In this document: positions 33,890 to 42,099 of the stretch, in pieces
Position numbering within the stretch: position 1 is the first letter of the stretch
Layout: each line of letters opens with the position of its first letter
Origin: Beijerinckiaceae bacterium
Lineage (GTDB): Bacteria > Pseudomonadota > Alphaproteobacteria > Rhizobiales > Beijerinckiaceae
Direction of reading: 5' to 3'
Assembly (NCBI GenBank): GCA_947453205.1
Contig: CANGFT010000004.1
Location: 62,001-126,000, forward strand
Length of the DNA stretch: 64,000 nucleotides
Program-made: the position numbers and the translations under genes
The notes under the pieces: model-generated
Databases searched by the model: none
The model's input: only the letters and a program-made list of their open reading frames with translations
Told to the model about the DNA's origin: nothing

Positions 33890-34936
33890 TCAGGACAGCG
33901 CGGGCGCCGCGACGCCCGCCTTCTCCGCAATCTCCAGAAGGCCCGCGAGGGTCTTCGGGGAGAGCGGAATCCCCTCGCGCGAGCGGCGGGCGAAGGCCTT
34001 CGCGCCCCTTTCGCCGGGCAGCATGATCGCGACCTCGGGGTCAAGCCGCGGCAGGGCGCGCACGATCCCGCTGAGCTCGCTCATGTCGCGCTTGAAGTCC
34101 TCCATCGGACGCATGGCGGCGACGTCGATGAGGATCAGCATGGCGTTGTGCTCGTGCCGCCGCTTGCCGCCGGGGCCGATCATGCTGGCCAGAATGGGAT
34201 TCGTGGCGAGCACGCCCGTCAGGCACTCGAACATGAAGGAGATGCCCGATCCCTTGGGGCCGCCCAGCGGCAGCAGGATGTCGGCGGCGGCGGCGTCGGT
34301 GGTGGGGACGCCGTCCTTCGTGAGCGCGCAGCCGGGCGGCAGGGGCTCGCCCGTGCGGACCGCCTGAATGAGGCGTCCGTTGGCGATGATGGCGGTCGCC
34401 ATGTCCAGAACAAGCGGGCCTTCTTCACTGGGCACGCCCATGGCCATGGGGCTGGTGGCGAGGCTTTTCACCCGTGACCCCTGATAGGCCATGTTCGGCG
34501 GGCCGCTGTTGAACATGATCGCGGCGAAGCCTTGTTCGGCGGCGGCGTGCACATAGCGTCCGATGGCGCCGGTATGGGTCGTGCGGCGAATGACCGCCAT
34601 GCCGACGCCAAAAGTCCTGGCGCGCTTGCCCGCCTCTTCAAGCGCCAGCTTCATGGCGACCGGGCCCGCGCAGCGGTGGCCCTCGACCACAAAGAGCGCG
34701 GCGGCGCGATCCTCGATCTCGGGCGTTGCGGCGGGATTCATGTCGCCGTCCCTGATGGTGCGCAGATACATCGACAGGCGCGAGACGCCGTGGGATGAGA
34801 CGCCCCGCAAATCAGCCCAGACCAGCACTTCGGCAAGCGTGGCGGCGCTGGCCTGGGGCATGCCGTTGGCGGTCAGCACGGAGATGACGAACTGCGTGAG
34901 ATGGTCGGCGGATATATGCGCGGTTTCTGGCTTCAC
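33890..34936 (-). CDS. Ldh family oxidoreductase (malate/L-sulfolactate/ureidoglycolate dehydrogenase family)
   Basis: A 348-residue NAD(P)-dependent dehydrogenase of the YlbC/ComC family, distinct from Rossmann malate dehydrogenases. Landmarks are WADLRGVSSHGVSRLSMYL, GVGMAVIRRTTHTGAIGRYVHAAAEQGFAAIMFNSGP, and MGVPSEEGPLVLDMATAIIANGRL. The start is GTG at 34936 with GAGGG upstream. The family oxidises 2-hydroxy acids such as malate, lactate, sulfolactate or ureidoglycolate. The stop codon abuts that of the amidohydrolase on the other strand with no gap. Confidence 0.9.
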   Translation of the reverse strand: MKPETAHISADHLTQFVISVLTANGMPQASAATLAEVLVWADLRGVSSHGVSRLSMYLRTIRDGDMNPAATPEIEDRAAALFVVEGHRCAGPVAMKLALEEAGKRARTFGVGMAVIRRTTHTGAIGRYVHAAAEQGFAAIMFNSGPPNMAYQGSRVKSLATSPMAMGVPSEEGPLVLDMATAIIANGRLIQAVRTGEPLPPGCALTKDGVPTTDAAAADILLPLGGPKGSGISFMFECLTGVLATNPILASMIGPGGKRRHEHNAMLILIDVAAMRPMEDFKRDMSELSGIVRALPRLDPEVAIMLPGERGAKAFARRSREGIPLSPKTLAGLLEIAEKAGVAAPALS

Positions 34937-35084
34937 GGCGTCGTCCCTCGTTTCTTTGCGCGCAATCTAGCGAAAGCGCGGCCCGCTGCAAGCATAACCA
35001 CATGCGCGCGATCCTTGCGGTGCGGGCTGCGCGCGATTAAGTTCCCGCATCCGGCGCAGGTCGGCGCATCGAGAGGAATGAAGC

Positions 35085-36422
35085 ATGGCGGGCCGTGACC
35101 GGCAGATGGCGCTCGGCGTCTTTTTCAACCACACCGGCCATCACGTGGCGTCATGGCGCCATCCCGGCGCGGAGGCCGACGCAGGCGTCAACCTCAAGCA
35201 TTACATCCGCCTCGCCCAGACCGCTGAAAAAGCGAAATTCCATTTCCTCTTTTTCGCCGACTGGCTCGCGGTGCGGGAGGCCTCCGACCTGACCTTGAGC
35301 CGCTCGGCGCAATATACCGCGCATTTCGAGCCCTTGACGCTGCTGGGCGGCCTCGCCGCCGTCACCGAACAGATCGGCCTCGTCTGCACCTGCACCACCA
35401 GCTACAACGAGCCCTTCCACGTCGCCCGCAAGATGGCCTCGCTCGATCATATGAGCGGCGGGCGCGCTGCTTGGAATGTGGTCACCTCCTCCTTCAAGGC
35501 CGAGGCCTATAACTTCGGCCGCGAAGCCCATTACGACCACGAGGACCGCTATGAGCGCGCCCATGAATTCGTGGAGGTGGTGAAGGGGCTCTGGGACAGC
35601 TGGGATGACGACGCCTTTCCGCGCGACAAGGACAGCGGCCTGTATCTCGATCCCGCGAAGCTGCATCGCCTCAACCACGAGGGCAAGCATCTGCGGGTGC
35701 GCGGGCCTCTCAACGTCCCGCGTCCGCCGCAGGGCCATCCCCTGATCGTGCAGGCGGGCGCTTCAGACACTGGCCGCGAGCTCGCCGCCGCCACCGCCGA
35801 AATCGTCTTCACCTCGCCGCTCGACATCGCCGCAGGCAAGGCCTTTTATGACGATGTGAAGGGGCGCATGGCCAAATATGGCCGCCACCCCGACGAGATG
35901 AAGATCCTCCCCGGTCTCAGCGCCACCGTGGCCGCGACCGATGAAGAGGCGGAGGAGAAATTCGACTATCTCCAGTCGCTCATCCATCCCGAAGTCGGCC
36001 GCGAAATCCTCTCCATGGTGCTCGAAGGCGCCGATCTCTCGGGGCATGACCTCGACGGGCCCCTGCCGGAGATTTCACCCATGCCGGAAGGGGGCACGCC
36101 GCGCGGAGTGATCGCGCTGGCGCGGCGCGAGAACCTGACCATGCGCCAGCTCTATCTGCGGCTCGCAGGCGCGCGCGGCAAGCGCAGCACCAAGGGCTCG
36201 GCGAAAACCGTCGCCGACGAGATGGAGGAATGGTTCCGCGCAGGCGCCTGCGACGGCTTCATCCTGCAGCCCGCCTATCTGCCGGGCAGCCTCGACGACA
36301 TCTGCGAATTGCTTGTGCCGGAGCTGCAGAGGCGCGGCCTGTTCCAGACGGAATATCGCGGCTCCACCCTGCGCGACCACCTCGGCTTCTCGCGCCCCAG
36401 AAGCCGCTACGCGAAGGACTAA
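35085..36422 (+). CDS. LLM-class flavin-dependent monooxygenase, nitrilotriacetate monooxygenase/DszA type
   Basis: A 445-residue bacterial luciferase-like monooxygenase of the NtaA/SnaA/DszA group. Characteristic stretches are LGVFFNHTGHHVASWRHPGAEADAGVNLKHYIRLAQTAEKAKFHFLFFADWLAVRE, VTSSFKAEAYNFGREAHYDHEDRYERAHEFVEVVKGLWDSWDDDAF and HPLIVQAGASDTGRELAAATAEIVFT. These enzymes need reduced FMN from a separate reductase and attack C-N, C-S or similar bonds. No flavin reductase adjoins it. It converges with trxC, overlapping by four bases, and has GAGAGG before its ATG. Confidence 0.92.
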   Translation: MAGRDRQMALGVFFNHTGHHVASWRHPGAEADAGVNLKHYIRLAQTAEKAKFHFLFFADWLAVREASDLTLSRSAQYTAHFEPLTLLGGLAAVTEQIGLVCTCTTSYNEPFHVARKMASLDHMSGGRAAWNVVTSSFKAEAYNFGREAHYDHEDRYERAHEFVEVVKGLWDSWDDDAFPRDKDSGLYLDPAKLHRLNHEGKHLRVRGPLNVPRPPQGHPLIVQAGASDTGRELAAATAEIVFTSPLDIAAGKAFYDDVKGRMAKYGRHPDEMKILPGLSATVAATDEEAEEKFDYLQSLIHPEVGREILSMVLEGADLSGHDLDGPLPEISPMPEGGTPRGVIALARRENLTMRQLYLRLAGARGKRSTKGSAKTVADEMEEWFRAGACDGFILQPAYLPGSLDDICELLVPELQRRGLFQTEYRGSTLRDHLGFSRPRSRYAKD

Positions 36423-36871
36423 GTCCCGGCGTTGGCCTTGACGAAGGCGATGATGGCGCGCGTGTCGAGGGCGCCCGCCTGACGCGCGACTTCGCGGCCT
36501 GCGCGAAACACGATCATGCAGGGAATGCCGCGTATGCCAAAGCGCCCGGCGACATCGGGCGCGGCCTCGGTGTCGAGCTTGGCGAAGCGCACGAGCGGCT
36601 CAAGTTCGGCCGCAGCGGCTGCGAAATGCGGCGCCATCTGACGGCAGGGCCCGCACCAGCCCGCCCAGAAATCCACGACCACCGGCGCATCGTTGCGTGC
36701 GATCATCCGGTCGAAGGCTGCGGCGTCGGGCAGATCGACCGGGGCGCCCGTGAAGAGGGGCTTATGGCAACGCCCGCAATCCGGGATCTGCCGCGCCGCA
36801 AGACGCGCGGTGGGCGCCCGGTTGAGCCCGCCGCAATGGGGGCAGACGATGACCTGGTTCTCGTCGCTCAC
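36419..36871 (-). CDS. trxC: Thioredoxin TrxC (thioredoxin 2)
   Basis: A 150-residue zinc thioredoxin. The N-terminal extension has two CxxC pairs (C10/C13 in CPHC and C32/C35 in CGRC) for zinc, and the thioredoxin fold has the active site WAGWCGPCRQMAP at 69-81 plus the cis-proline loop GIRGIPCMIVF. TrxC is a cytoplasmic oxidative-stress thioredoxin. An extra cysteine follows the cis-proline (IPC), which is unusual since threonine usually flanks it. Its ATG overlaps the rhodanese stop by four bases, so both are in one operon. Confidence 0.93.
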   Translation of the reverse strand: MSDENQVIVCPHCGGLNRAPTARLAARQIPDCGRCHKPLFTGAPVDLPDAAAFDRMIARNDAPVVVDFWAGWCGPCRQMAPHFAAAAAELEPLVRFAKLDTEAAPDVAGRFGIRGIPCMIVFRAGREVARQAGALDTRAIIAFVKANAGT

Positions 36872-37215
36872 AGCGCGATCGGCCCGCCCTGCGCGCGCCA
36901 GCCGCCCGTGCCCGGCAGATAATGGATGACGTCGGCGCGGCCATGGGCATGGGCCTGCTGCATGGCCCGCGCCGAGCGTCCGCCCGCCTGGCAGACCAGC
37001 ACCACAGGCTTGTCCGTCGGCAGCTTCGAGGGATCGAAGCTGGAGAGCGGATGGTTCTGCGCATGGGGGATATGGCCCGCCGCATATTCATGGGGCTCGC
37101 GCACGTCGATGACATGGCAGGCCTGTTCGAGGCAGGCCTTCTGGAAGGCGTCATGCTCAAGGGCCGGAATGCTCGTCTCCCCCGCGAGGCGGGACAACAG
37201 ACTGGCCATGGACAT
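36868..37215 (-). CDS. Rhodanese-domain protein
   Basis: A 115-residue single rhodanese domain. HVIDVREPHEYAAGHIPHAQNHPLSSF is the conserved N-terminal half and VVLVCQAGGRSARAMQQA holds the catalytic cysteine in the six-residue loop CQAGGR. Such proteins move sulfane sulfur or act as persulfide carriers in the cytoplasm. An AGGAG sequence five bases before ATG 37215 decides the start; the ORF-track version adds 44 unlike residues. The overlap with trxC suggests that thioredoxin reduces the persulfide formed on this protein. Confidence 0.92.
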   Translation of the reverse strand: MSMASLLSRLAGETSIPALEHDAFQKACLEQACHVIDVREPHEYAAGHIPHAQNHPLSSFDPSKLPTDKPVVLVCQAGGRSARAMQQAHAHGRADVIHYLPGTGGWRAQGGPIAL

Positions 37216-37367
37216 GGGCGCGCTCCTGAATTGACGCCCCGGCGGGCGATCTGCGCCAAATATATGACCCGCCTCCATGCCCGACAAGCGCAGCCTCGCC
37301 ATGAGGGCTGGCGCAAACCATGGAGAGGGCGATAATCTGGCCATCAAGATTCCCGTGGGAGGTCAAG

Positions 37368-37973
37368 ATGGGTGAATATGATCGCTGGCAGGGGCGCTAT
37401 GCCGCGCCTGAATATATCTTCGGCGAGGGGCCGAACGTCTTTCTGGCGGCGCAGCGCCATTTGCTGCCAAGGAGCGGCAAGGCTCTGGCCGTGGCCGATG
37501 GCGAGGGGCGCAATGGCGTCTGGCTGGCCGAGCAGGGGCTCGACGTGCTCTCTATCGATTTTGCGCCCAATGGCCAGGCCAAGGCCAAAGCGCTGGCGGA
37601 CAAGCGCGGCGTCAAGCTGGAGCTCGTGCTGGCCGATGTCCATGAATGGGCCTATCCCGAAGCCGCCTTTGACGTGGTGGCCGAAATCTTCACCCAGTTC
37701 TCCGACCCCGTGCAGCGCGCGAAGAAATGGGCGGGCATGCGCAAGGCCCTGAAGCCCGGCGGCCTCCTTCTGCTTGAGGGCTACACGCCCAAGCAGCTCG
37801 AATATGGCACAGGCGGCCCCAAGCAGCTCGACCACCTCTACACCCGCGAACTTCTGGAGGCTGAATTCGGCGGCTTCTCGAAGGTCGAGATCAAGCAATA
37901 TGAGACCGAAATGTCCGAGGGCGGCGCCCATGCGGGCATGGCGGCAGTGATCGACCTGGTCGCCTGGAAATGA
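37368..37973 (+). CDS. Class I SAM-dependent methyltransferase (TehB-like)
   Basis: A 201-residue methyltransferase. ALAVADGEGRNGVWLAEQGLDVLSIDFAPNGQAKAKALA is the SAM-binding motif I-II region and FDVVAEIFTQFSDP and LKPGGLLLLEGYTPKQLEYGTGGP are motifs later in the fold. The order and spacing match the TehB/thiopurine type. ATG at 37368 has GGGAGG five bases upstream. It is divergent from the rhodanese-trxC operon, and relatives of this type are often near thiol or metalloid detoxification genes, but the substrate here is not known. Confidence 0.88.
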   Translation: MGEYDRWQGRYAAPEYIFGEGPNVFLAAQRHLLPRSGKALAVADGEGRNGVWLAEQGLDVLSIDFAPNGQAKAKALADKRGVKLELVLADVHEWAYPEAAFDVVAEIFTQFSDPVQRAKKWAGMRKALKPGGLLLLEGYTPKQLEYGTGGPKQLDHLYTRELLEAEFGGFSKVEIKQYETEMSEGGAHAGMAAVIDLVAWK

Positions 37974-38036
37974 ACGCGCCCCATGCGCCCGGCCCCGGCG
38001 GCCGGGCCATGGCCAATAAAAATCTGGAGGGAACCT

Positions 38037-39056
38037 ATGTTCGGCAAGTCCTGTCTTTTCATGGCGGCGCTGGCCTCCACGCTCTGCCTCGCGACAAGCG
38101 CGATGGCGCAGGAAGCGCCCGCCGCCCTTGTCGAGGCGGCGAAGAAGGAGGGCCGGGTCGTCTGGTACACCTCCTATGTCAGCCCGCAGCTGCATGATCA
38201 GGTGAAGAAGAATTTCGAACGCAAATACGGGATCCCCGTCGATCTCCTGAATGTGCGCGCGAGCGAACTTGAAGAGCGCCTGCGCAGCGAACAGGCGGCG
38301 GGGCGTTTCGTGGCGGATGTGATCCAGCACGGGCAGGCCTCCATCACGCGCCTCTTTCGCGCAGGCCAGGTGCAGGAATATGGCGATGTGCCGAACACCG
38401 CCAACATGATCGAAGGCCAGCCAGCCGAGAAATGGGAGATCGGCAGCCTCATCACCGGCTATTCCATCATGGTCAACGCCAACATGGTGACCCCCGAGGA
38501 AGAGCCGAAAAGCTGGCGCGATCTGCTCGATCCCAAGTGGAAGGGCAAGATGCTCGTCGACGATGTGCGCGCCGTCGGCGGCGGCTTCGCCTTCTTCTCC
38601 GCCACCATGGGCCATCCCGAATTCGGCGAGGCCTACCATCGGGCGCTCGCCAGACAGGATCTCGTCTTCACCCGCGACATCGGCCAGAGCGAGCGGCGCG
38701 TGGCGCGCGGCGAATATCCGATCTGGGTGCCTCAGGTGTCGGTCAATGTGCAGGGGCTGAAGGGCCTGCCGGTGCGCGTCATCACGCCCAAGGAGGGCGT
38801 CGCCTATGTGCGCCTCGACAATGGCATGTTGAAGAATGCGCCGCATCCCAACGCCGCGCGGCTCTTCATGAACTATTACATCAGCGAGGAGAACCAGCTC
38901 ATGGTCGCCTCCATGGGGCTGCTCTCCGTGACCAAAGGCGTGCAGGAGAAAGTCCCGGCGGACAAGCGCGTGATGGAAGGCGCCAGGCTCATGGGCACCA
39001 TCCATGTGGAGACGCAGGCCCAGTGGCTGAACCTTGCGAGCGAGATTTACAAATAG
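38037..39056 (+). CDS. ABC-type extracellular solute-binding protein (iron/Fbp-like family), orphan
   Basis: A 339-residue periplasmic binding protein with a signal peptide ending ATSAMAQ. EAAKKEGRVVWYTSYVSPQLHDQVKKNFERKYGIPVDLLN is the FbpA/AfuA-type N-terminus, and WRDLLDPKWKGKMLVDD and HPNAARLFMNYYISEENQ are further hallmarks. Many such proteins bind organic solutes rather than iron. GGAGGGA before ATG 38037 fixes the start. No permease adjoins it, and a strong terminator follows, so it is probably monocistronic. It resembles the binding proteins at 41047 and 50847 in layout. Confidence 0.88.
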   Translation: MFGKSCLFMAALASTLCLATSAMAQEAPAALVEAAKKEGRVVWYTSYVSPQLHDQVKKNFERKYGIPVDLLNVRASELEERLRSEQAAGRFVADVIQHGQASITRLFRAGQVQEYGDVPNTANMIEGQPAEKWEIGSLITGYSIMVNANMVTPEEEPKSWRDLLDPKWKGKMLVDDVRAVGGGFAFFSATMGHPEFGEAYHRALARQDLVFTRDIGQSERRVARGEYPIWVPQVSVNVQGLKGLPVRVITPKEGVAYVRLDNGMLKNAPHPNAARLFMNYYISEENQLMVASMGLLSVTKGVQEKVPADKRVMEGARLMGTIHVETQAQWLNLASEIYK

Positions 39057-39080
39057 GCGTCCGACCCCTCAACGATATTG

Positions 39081-39112
39081 ATCCGGCAGGCCCGACCTGC
39101 CGGATTTTTTTT
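39081..39112 (+). terminator. Rho-independent terminator of the solute-binding protein gene
   Basis: ATCCGGCAGG and CCTGCCGGAT form a perfect ten-base stem with a CCCGA loop, followed by seven T residues. It starts 25 bases after the stop codon at 39056 and lies just before the end of the convergent racemase-superfamily gene. Confidence 0.92.
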
Positions 39113-39120
39113 ATGAGACT

Positions 39121-39861
39121 TCACATCTGCGCAAGCAGGCGGCTGCGGCCGGGCATGGGCTTGCGCACGCCGAGGATCTCCTGAATGTCGAACATCTGGG
39201 CGGTCTGGTTGCAGATGACGATCTTGCCGGTCTCCTTCTCAAGGGCGCGCGTGATCGGCTCTGAAATCCATGTGCCGCCACCAAGATAGATGCCGTCAGC
39301 GTCGGGATTGTCGCGGAGCGCTTTCTTGCCAAGCTCATAGGCCATCATCATGTGATCGCCCGCAGGGATTTTGACGAAATCGGCGGGATGCATCTCATTG
39401 GTCACGGCGCCGACGACCTCGACCCCGACGCGCCTGTAGAAATCGGCCAGCACCTTGTTCATGGGCGCCGACCATTTGTTCACGAGCGCGATTTTCTTCA
39501 TGCCCATGTGCCTCGCGGCCCGCGTGACGGCGAGCGTCGTCGAGGTCGCGGGCTTGCCCGTATATTTTTCGATATGGGCCATCATGGCGTCGTGTTTCTC
39601 GACGCCCATGAGCACCGCCAGCGGCGTGCCCGCCTGCAGCACGAGATCGACATGCCGGCCCATGAGCTGGTCGAGCAGCCGGTCAAGCGGGGCGAAGACG
39701 CGGTCCATCTCCGTGCCCGAAAACTCAGTGACGCCGACGGATATGAAGACCGCCAGCATGTCGGGCGGGGCGAGGCGGTACCATTCGCAGGCGGCGTTGT
39801 CGATGACCGACAGCGGCGAGAGATAACCGACGCGGTGCTTGTGGACGACATCTTCGAACAT
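39121..39861 (-). CDS. Asp/Glu racemase superfamily protein (maleate isomerase/AMDase-like) lacking both catalytic cysteines
   Basis: A 246-residue protein of the group that includes maleate cis-trans isomerase and arylmalonate decarboxylase. The fold blocks align well: VDLVLQAGTPLAVLMG is where the first catalytic cysteine usually stands and DGIYLGGGTWISEPITRALEKETGKIVICNQT is where the second stands. Both positions are glycine here (about G78 and G195). Arylmalonate decarboxylase also has glycine at the first position but keeps the second. The protein may therefore use other chemistry or only bind ligand. It is 12 bases downstream of the TctC gene on the same strand and probably co-transcribed. 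Confidence 0.8.
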   Translation of the reverse strand: MFEDVVHKHRVGYLSPLSVIDNAACEWYRLAPPDMLAVFISVGVTEFSGTEMDRVFAPLDRLLDQLMGRHVDLVLQAGTPLAVLMGVEKHDAMMAHIEKYTGKPATSTTLAVTRAARHMGMKKIALVNKWSAPMNKVLADFYRRVGVEVVGAVTNEMHPADFVKIPAGDHMMMAYELGKKALRDNPDADGIYLGGGTWISEPITRALEKETGKIVICNQTAQMFDIQEILGVRKPMPGRSRLLAQM

Positions 39862-39873
39862 GGGTGGCTCCGC

Positions 39874-40908
39874 TCAGGGATTGATGATGGCGCGCAGGCG
39901 TTCAACGGTCTGCGGCGGCGTGGTCTGGATGGCGTGGATCATCTGCGTCATGCGGTCGCCATCAATGGGCGTCACCTCGAAGCCGATGCGCTTGGCGTCC
40001 GCCAGAAAGCCGGGATCGCGGAGCGTCGCGTCATAGGCCTTGCGCAGCGCGGCGACGCGGTCAGGCGGCGTGCCGGGCGGCAGAACGAAAGGCCGGGCGA
40101 GGGCGAACTTCGCGGCGATGAATTGCAGCATCTCGCGCGCCTCGGCATCGGGGGCAAGCTCGATGGCGGTGGGCGTATCGGGCAATTCACGCGCTCGTTC
40201 GGCGCCGAACTGCATGAGCACGGCGACCTTGTTCTCACGGATCCACTCGCTGCGGTTTATCATCAGGGTGGACAGGGCGGCGCTGACCCCCTGCACCTCG
40301 CCGCGCTCGATCGCCAGAAAGATGTCCGTCGGCGACTTATAGCCCAGCACGATCTCGTTCTTGACGCCCCAGATGCGGTTGGCCACCTGCGGCAGGGTGT
40401 AATTGTCCGCCCCGACGCCTGACGAACCGAAGATGAGCTTCGTCGTCTTCATGGCCTCAAGCGTGACGGCCGGCGCGCTGCGCGACACCATCATCACCTG
40501 CGGCTCCTGCACGGGTGAGCCGAGCCAGATGAATTTCTCCAGATCAAACTGCACGGCTCCGCCCTCGCGGGACAGCAATTTGAGCGTGGGCTCGAAGATG
40601 ACGTTGCTGTTGGGCATGCCGATCACCGTGCCGTCGCGCTTCGAGCGGTTGTAAAGCGTGTTGGTCATGATGAGGCCGGTGGCGCCCGGCATGTTCTCGA
40701 CGATGAAGCCGGGAGCGCCCGGGATATGCTTGCCCATATGGGCGGCCACGGCGCGCCCGACGAAGTCATAACTGACACCCACGGAGCCGCCGATCAGGAT
40801 GGTGATGGTCTTGCCGCGGTAAAATTCCTCGACCGTTTCGGCGAGGGCGGGCGCCGACAGGAGGAGGGGAATCAGCGCAAGCGCGCGGATGAGCCTTTTG
40901 AATGGCAA
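39874..40908 (-). CDS. TctC/Bug family binding protein, TTG start
   Basis: A 344-residue periplasmic binding protein with a signal peptide (PFKRLIRALALIPLLLSAPALA). YRGKTITILIGGSVGVSYDFVGRAVAAHMGKHIPGAPGFIVENMPGATGLIMTNTLY is the family fingerprint. The start is TTG at 40908, supported by GAGGAAATC directly upstream; there is no better ATG. It is the first gene of a two-gene operon with the racemase-superfamily protein and is divergent from another binding-protein operon. Membrane partners tctA and tctB are absent from the window. Confidence 0.88.
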   Translation of the reverse strand: MPFKRLIRALALIPLLLSAPALAETVEEFYRGKTITILIGGSVGVSYDFVGRAVAAHMGKHIPGAPGFIVENMPGATGLIMTNTLYNRSKRDGTVIGMPNSNVIFEPTLKLLSREGGAVQFDLEKFIWLGSPVQEPQVMMVSRSAPAVTLEAMKTTKLIFGSSGVGADNYTLPQVANRIWGVKNEIVLGYKSPTDIFLAIERGEVQGVSAALSTLMINRSEWIRENKVAVLMQFGAERARELPDTPTAIELAPDAEAREMLQFIAAKFALARPFVLPPGTPPDRVAALRKAYDATLRDPGFLADAKRIGFEVTPIDGDRMTQMIHAIQTTPPQTVERLRAIINP

Positions 40909-41046
40909 GATTTCCTCCCCTCGTTTCGCTTCGCGGCGGTGTTTTCGTCAGAATGACGCTTTTGCACGGCCGGTGCAATGGCGCCGCGCGCCCCGCTTGC
41001 GCCGCGCCCAAGATCGTCGCACCATCAGCCCAAAAGGGAGGATGAC

Positions 41047-42090
41047 ATGACCAAGGCGAAACGTCCCGGAACGGCTGTCGCGTTGATATGGCTGGCAGTG
41101 ACCGCCATGGCCGCGCAGAGCGCGCGCGCCGCCGACCCGGCCCTGATCGAGGCCGCGAAGAAAGAGGGCAGGGTCGTCTGGTACACGACGCTCCTTCTCC
41201 AACAGCTCGGCACGCCGCTCGCGGAAGCCTTCGAGAAGAAATACGGGATCAAGGTCGAGGCGACGCGCAATGATCCGGGCGAGACGGCGCTGCGCCTGCT
41301 CAACGAGCACCGGGCCGACAATATGCAGGCGGATGTCTTTGACGGCTCCTTTGCGCCGACGACGCTCATCCGTGAGGGCGTGCTGGCGAAATTCCAGCCC
41401 GACCTCGCCAAGAGCTGGCCGAAGGATCTGCTCGATCCCAATGGCTACTGGACCGCTCACAGGCTCACGGTCATCACGCCCGCCTACAACACCAACCTCG
41501 TCAAGCCTGAGGATGCGCCCAAAAACTGGGATGACCTGCTCGATCCCAAATGGAAGGGCAAGATGGCCTGGGGCATCAACCCCGGCATCACCGCGAGCAC
41601 CGGTTTTTCCGGCCTCGTGCTGAAGGAATGGGGCGAGGAGAAAGGCATGGCCTATCTGCGCAAGCTCGCCGGCCAGAACATCACGGGGCTGAAGATCTCC
41701 GCGCGCGCGGTGGTCGATCAGGTGATCGCGGGCGAATATCCGCTGGCCCTCCAGATCCTCAATGACAATGTGGTCGTCAGCCGCAACGTCGGGGCGCCCG
41801 TGGCCTGGATTCCCATGAACCCGGCCTTCGCCTCCGTCTCGATCATTTCGGTCACCGCAAAGGCCCGCCATCCCAACGCCGGGCGTCTGCTCGCGGAGTT
41901 CGTCGTCTCCGAAGAAGGACAGAAGATCGCTGCGGATCGTGACTACATTCCCGTGCATCCCGATGTCGCCCCGCGCGATCCGAGCCTGCGGCCTGATGGC
42001 GTGAAGTTCCGCGCCGTGAATTTCTCGCCCGAGGACGTCGACGCCTCCATGCCCAGATGGAAGCAGGTCTATGACGAGCTGTTTCGCTAG
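41047..42090 (+). CDS. ABC-type extracellular solute-binding protein (iron/Fbp-like family)
   Basis: A 347-residue periplasmic binding protein with a signal peptide ending QSARAA. ADPALIEAAKKEGRVVWYTTLLLQQLGTPLAEAFEKKYGIKVEATRNDPGETALRLLNEH matches the FbpA-like class, and WDDLLDPKWKGKMAWGINPG and HPNAGRLLAEFVVSEEGQKIA are the other conserved parts. GGGAGG lies before ATG 41047. It is followed after nine bases by a TctC-type gene, an odd pairing of binding proteins from two transporter classes. The promoter is in the 138-base divergent gap. Confidence 0.9.
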   Translation: MTKAKRPGTAVALIWLAVTAMAAQSARAADPALIEAAKKEGRVVWYTTLLLQQLGTPLAEAFEKKYGIKVEATRNDPGETALRLLNEHRADNMQADVFDGSFAPTTLIREGVLAKFQPDLAKSWPKDLLDPNGYWTAHRLTVITPAYNTNLVKPEDAPKNWDDLLDPKWKGKMAWGINPGITASTGFSGLVLKEWGEEKGMAYLRKLAGQNITGLKISARAVVDQVIAGEYPLALQILNDNVVVSRNVGAPVAWIPMNPAFASVSIISVTAKARHPNAGRLLAEFVVSEEGQKIAADRDYIPVHPDVAPRDPSLRPDGVKFRAVNFSPEDVDASMPRWKQVYDELFR

Positions 42091-42099
42091 GAGAGGCCC

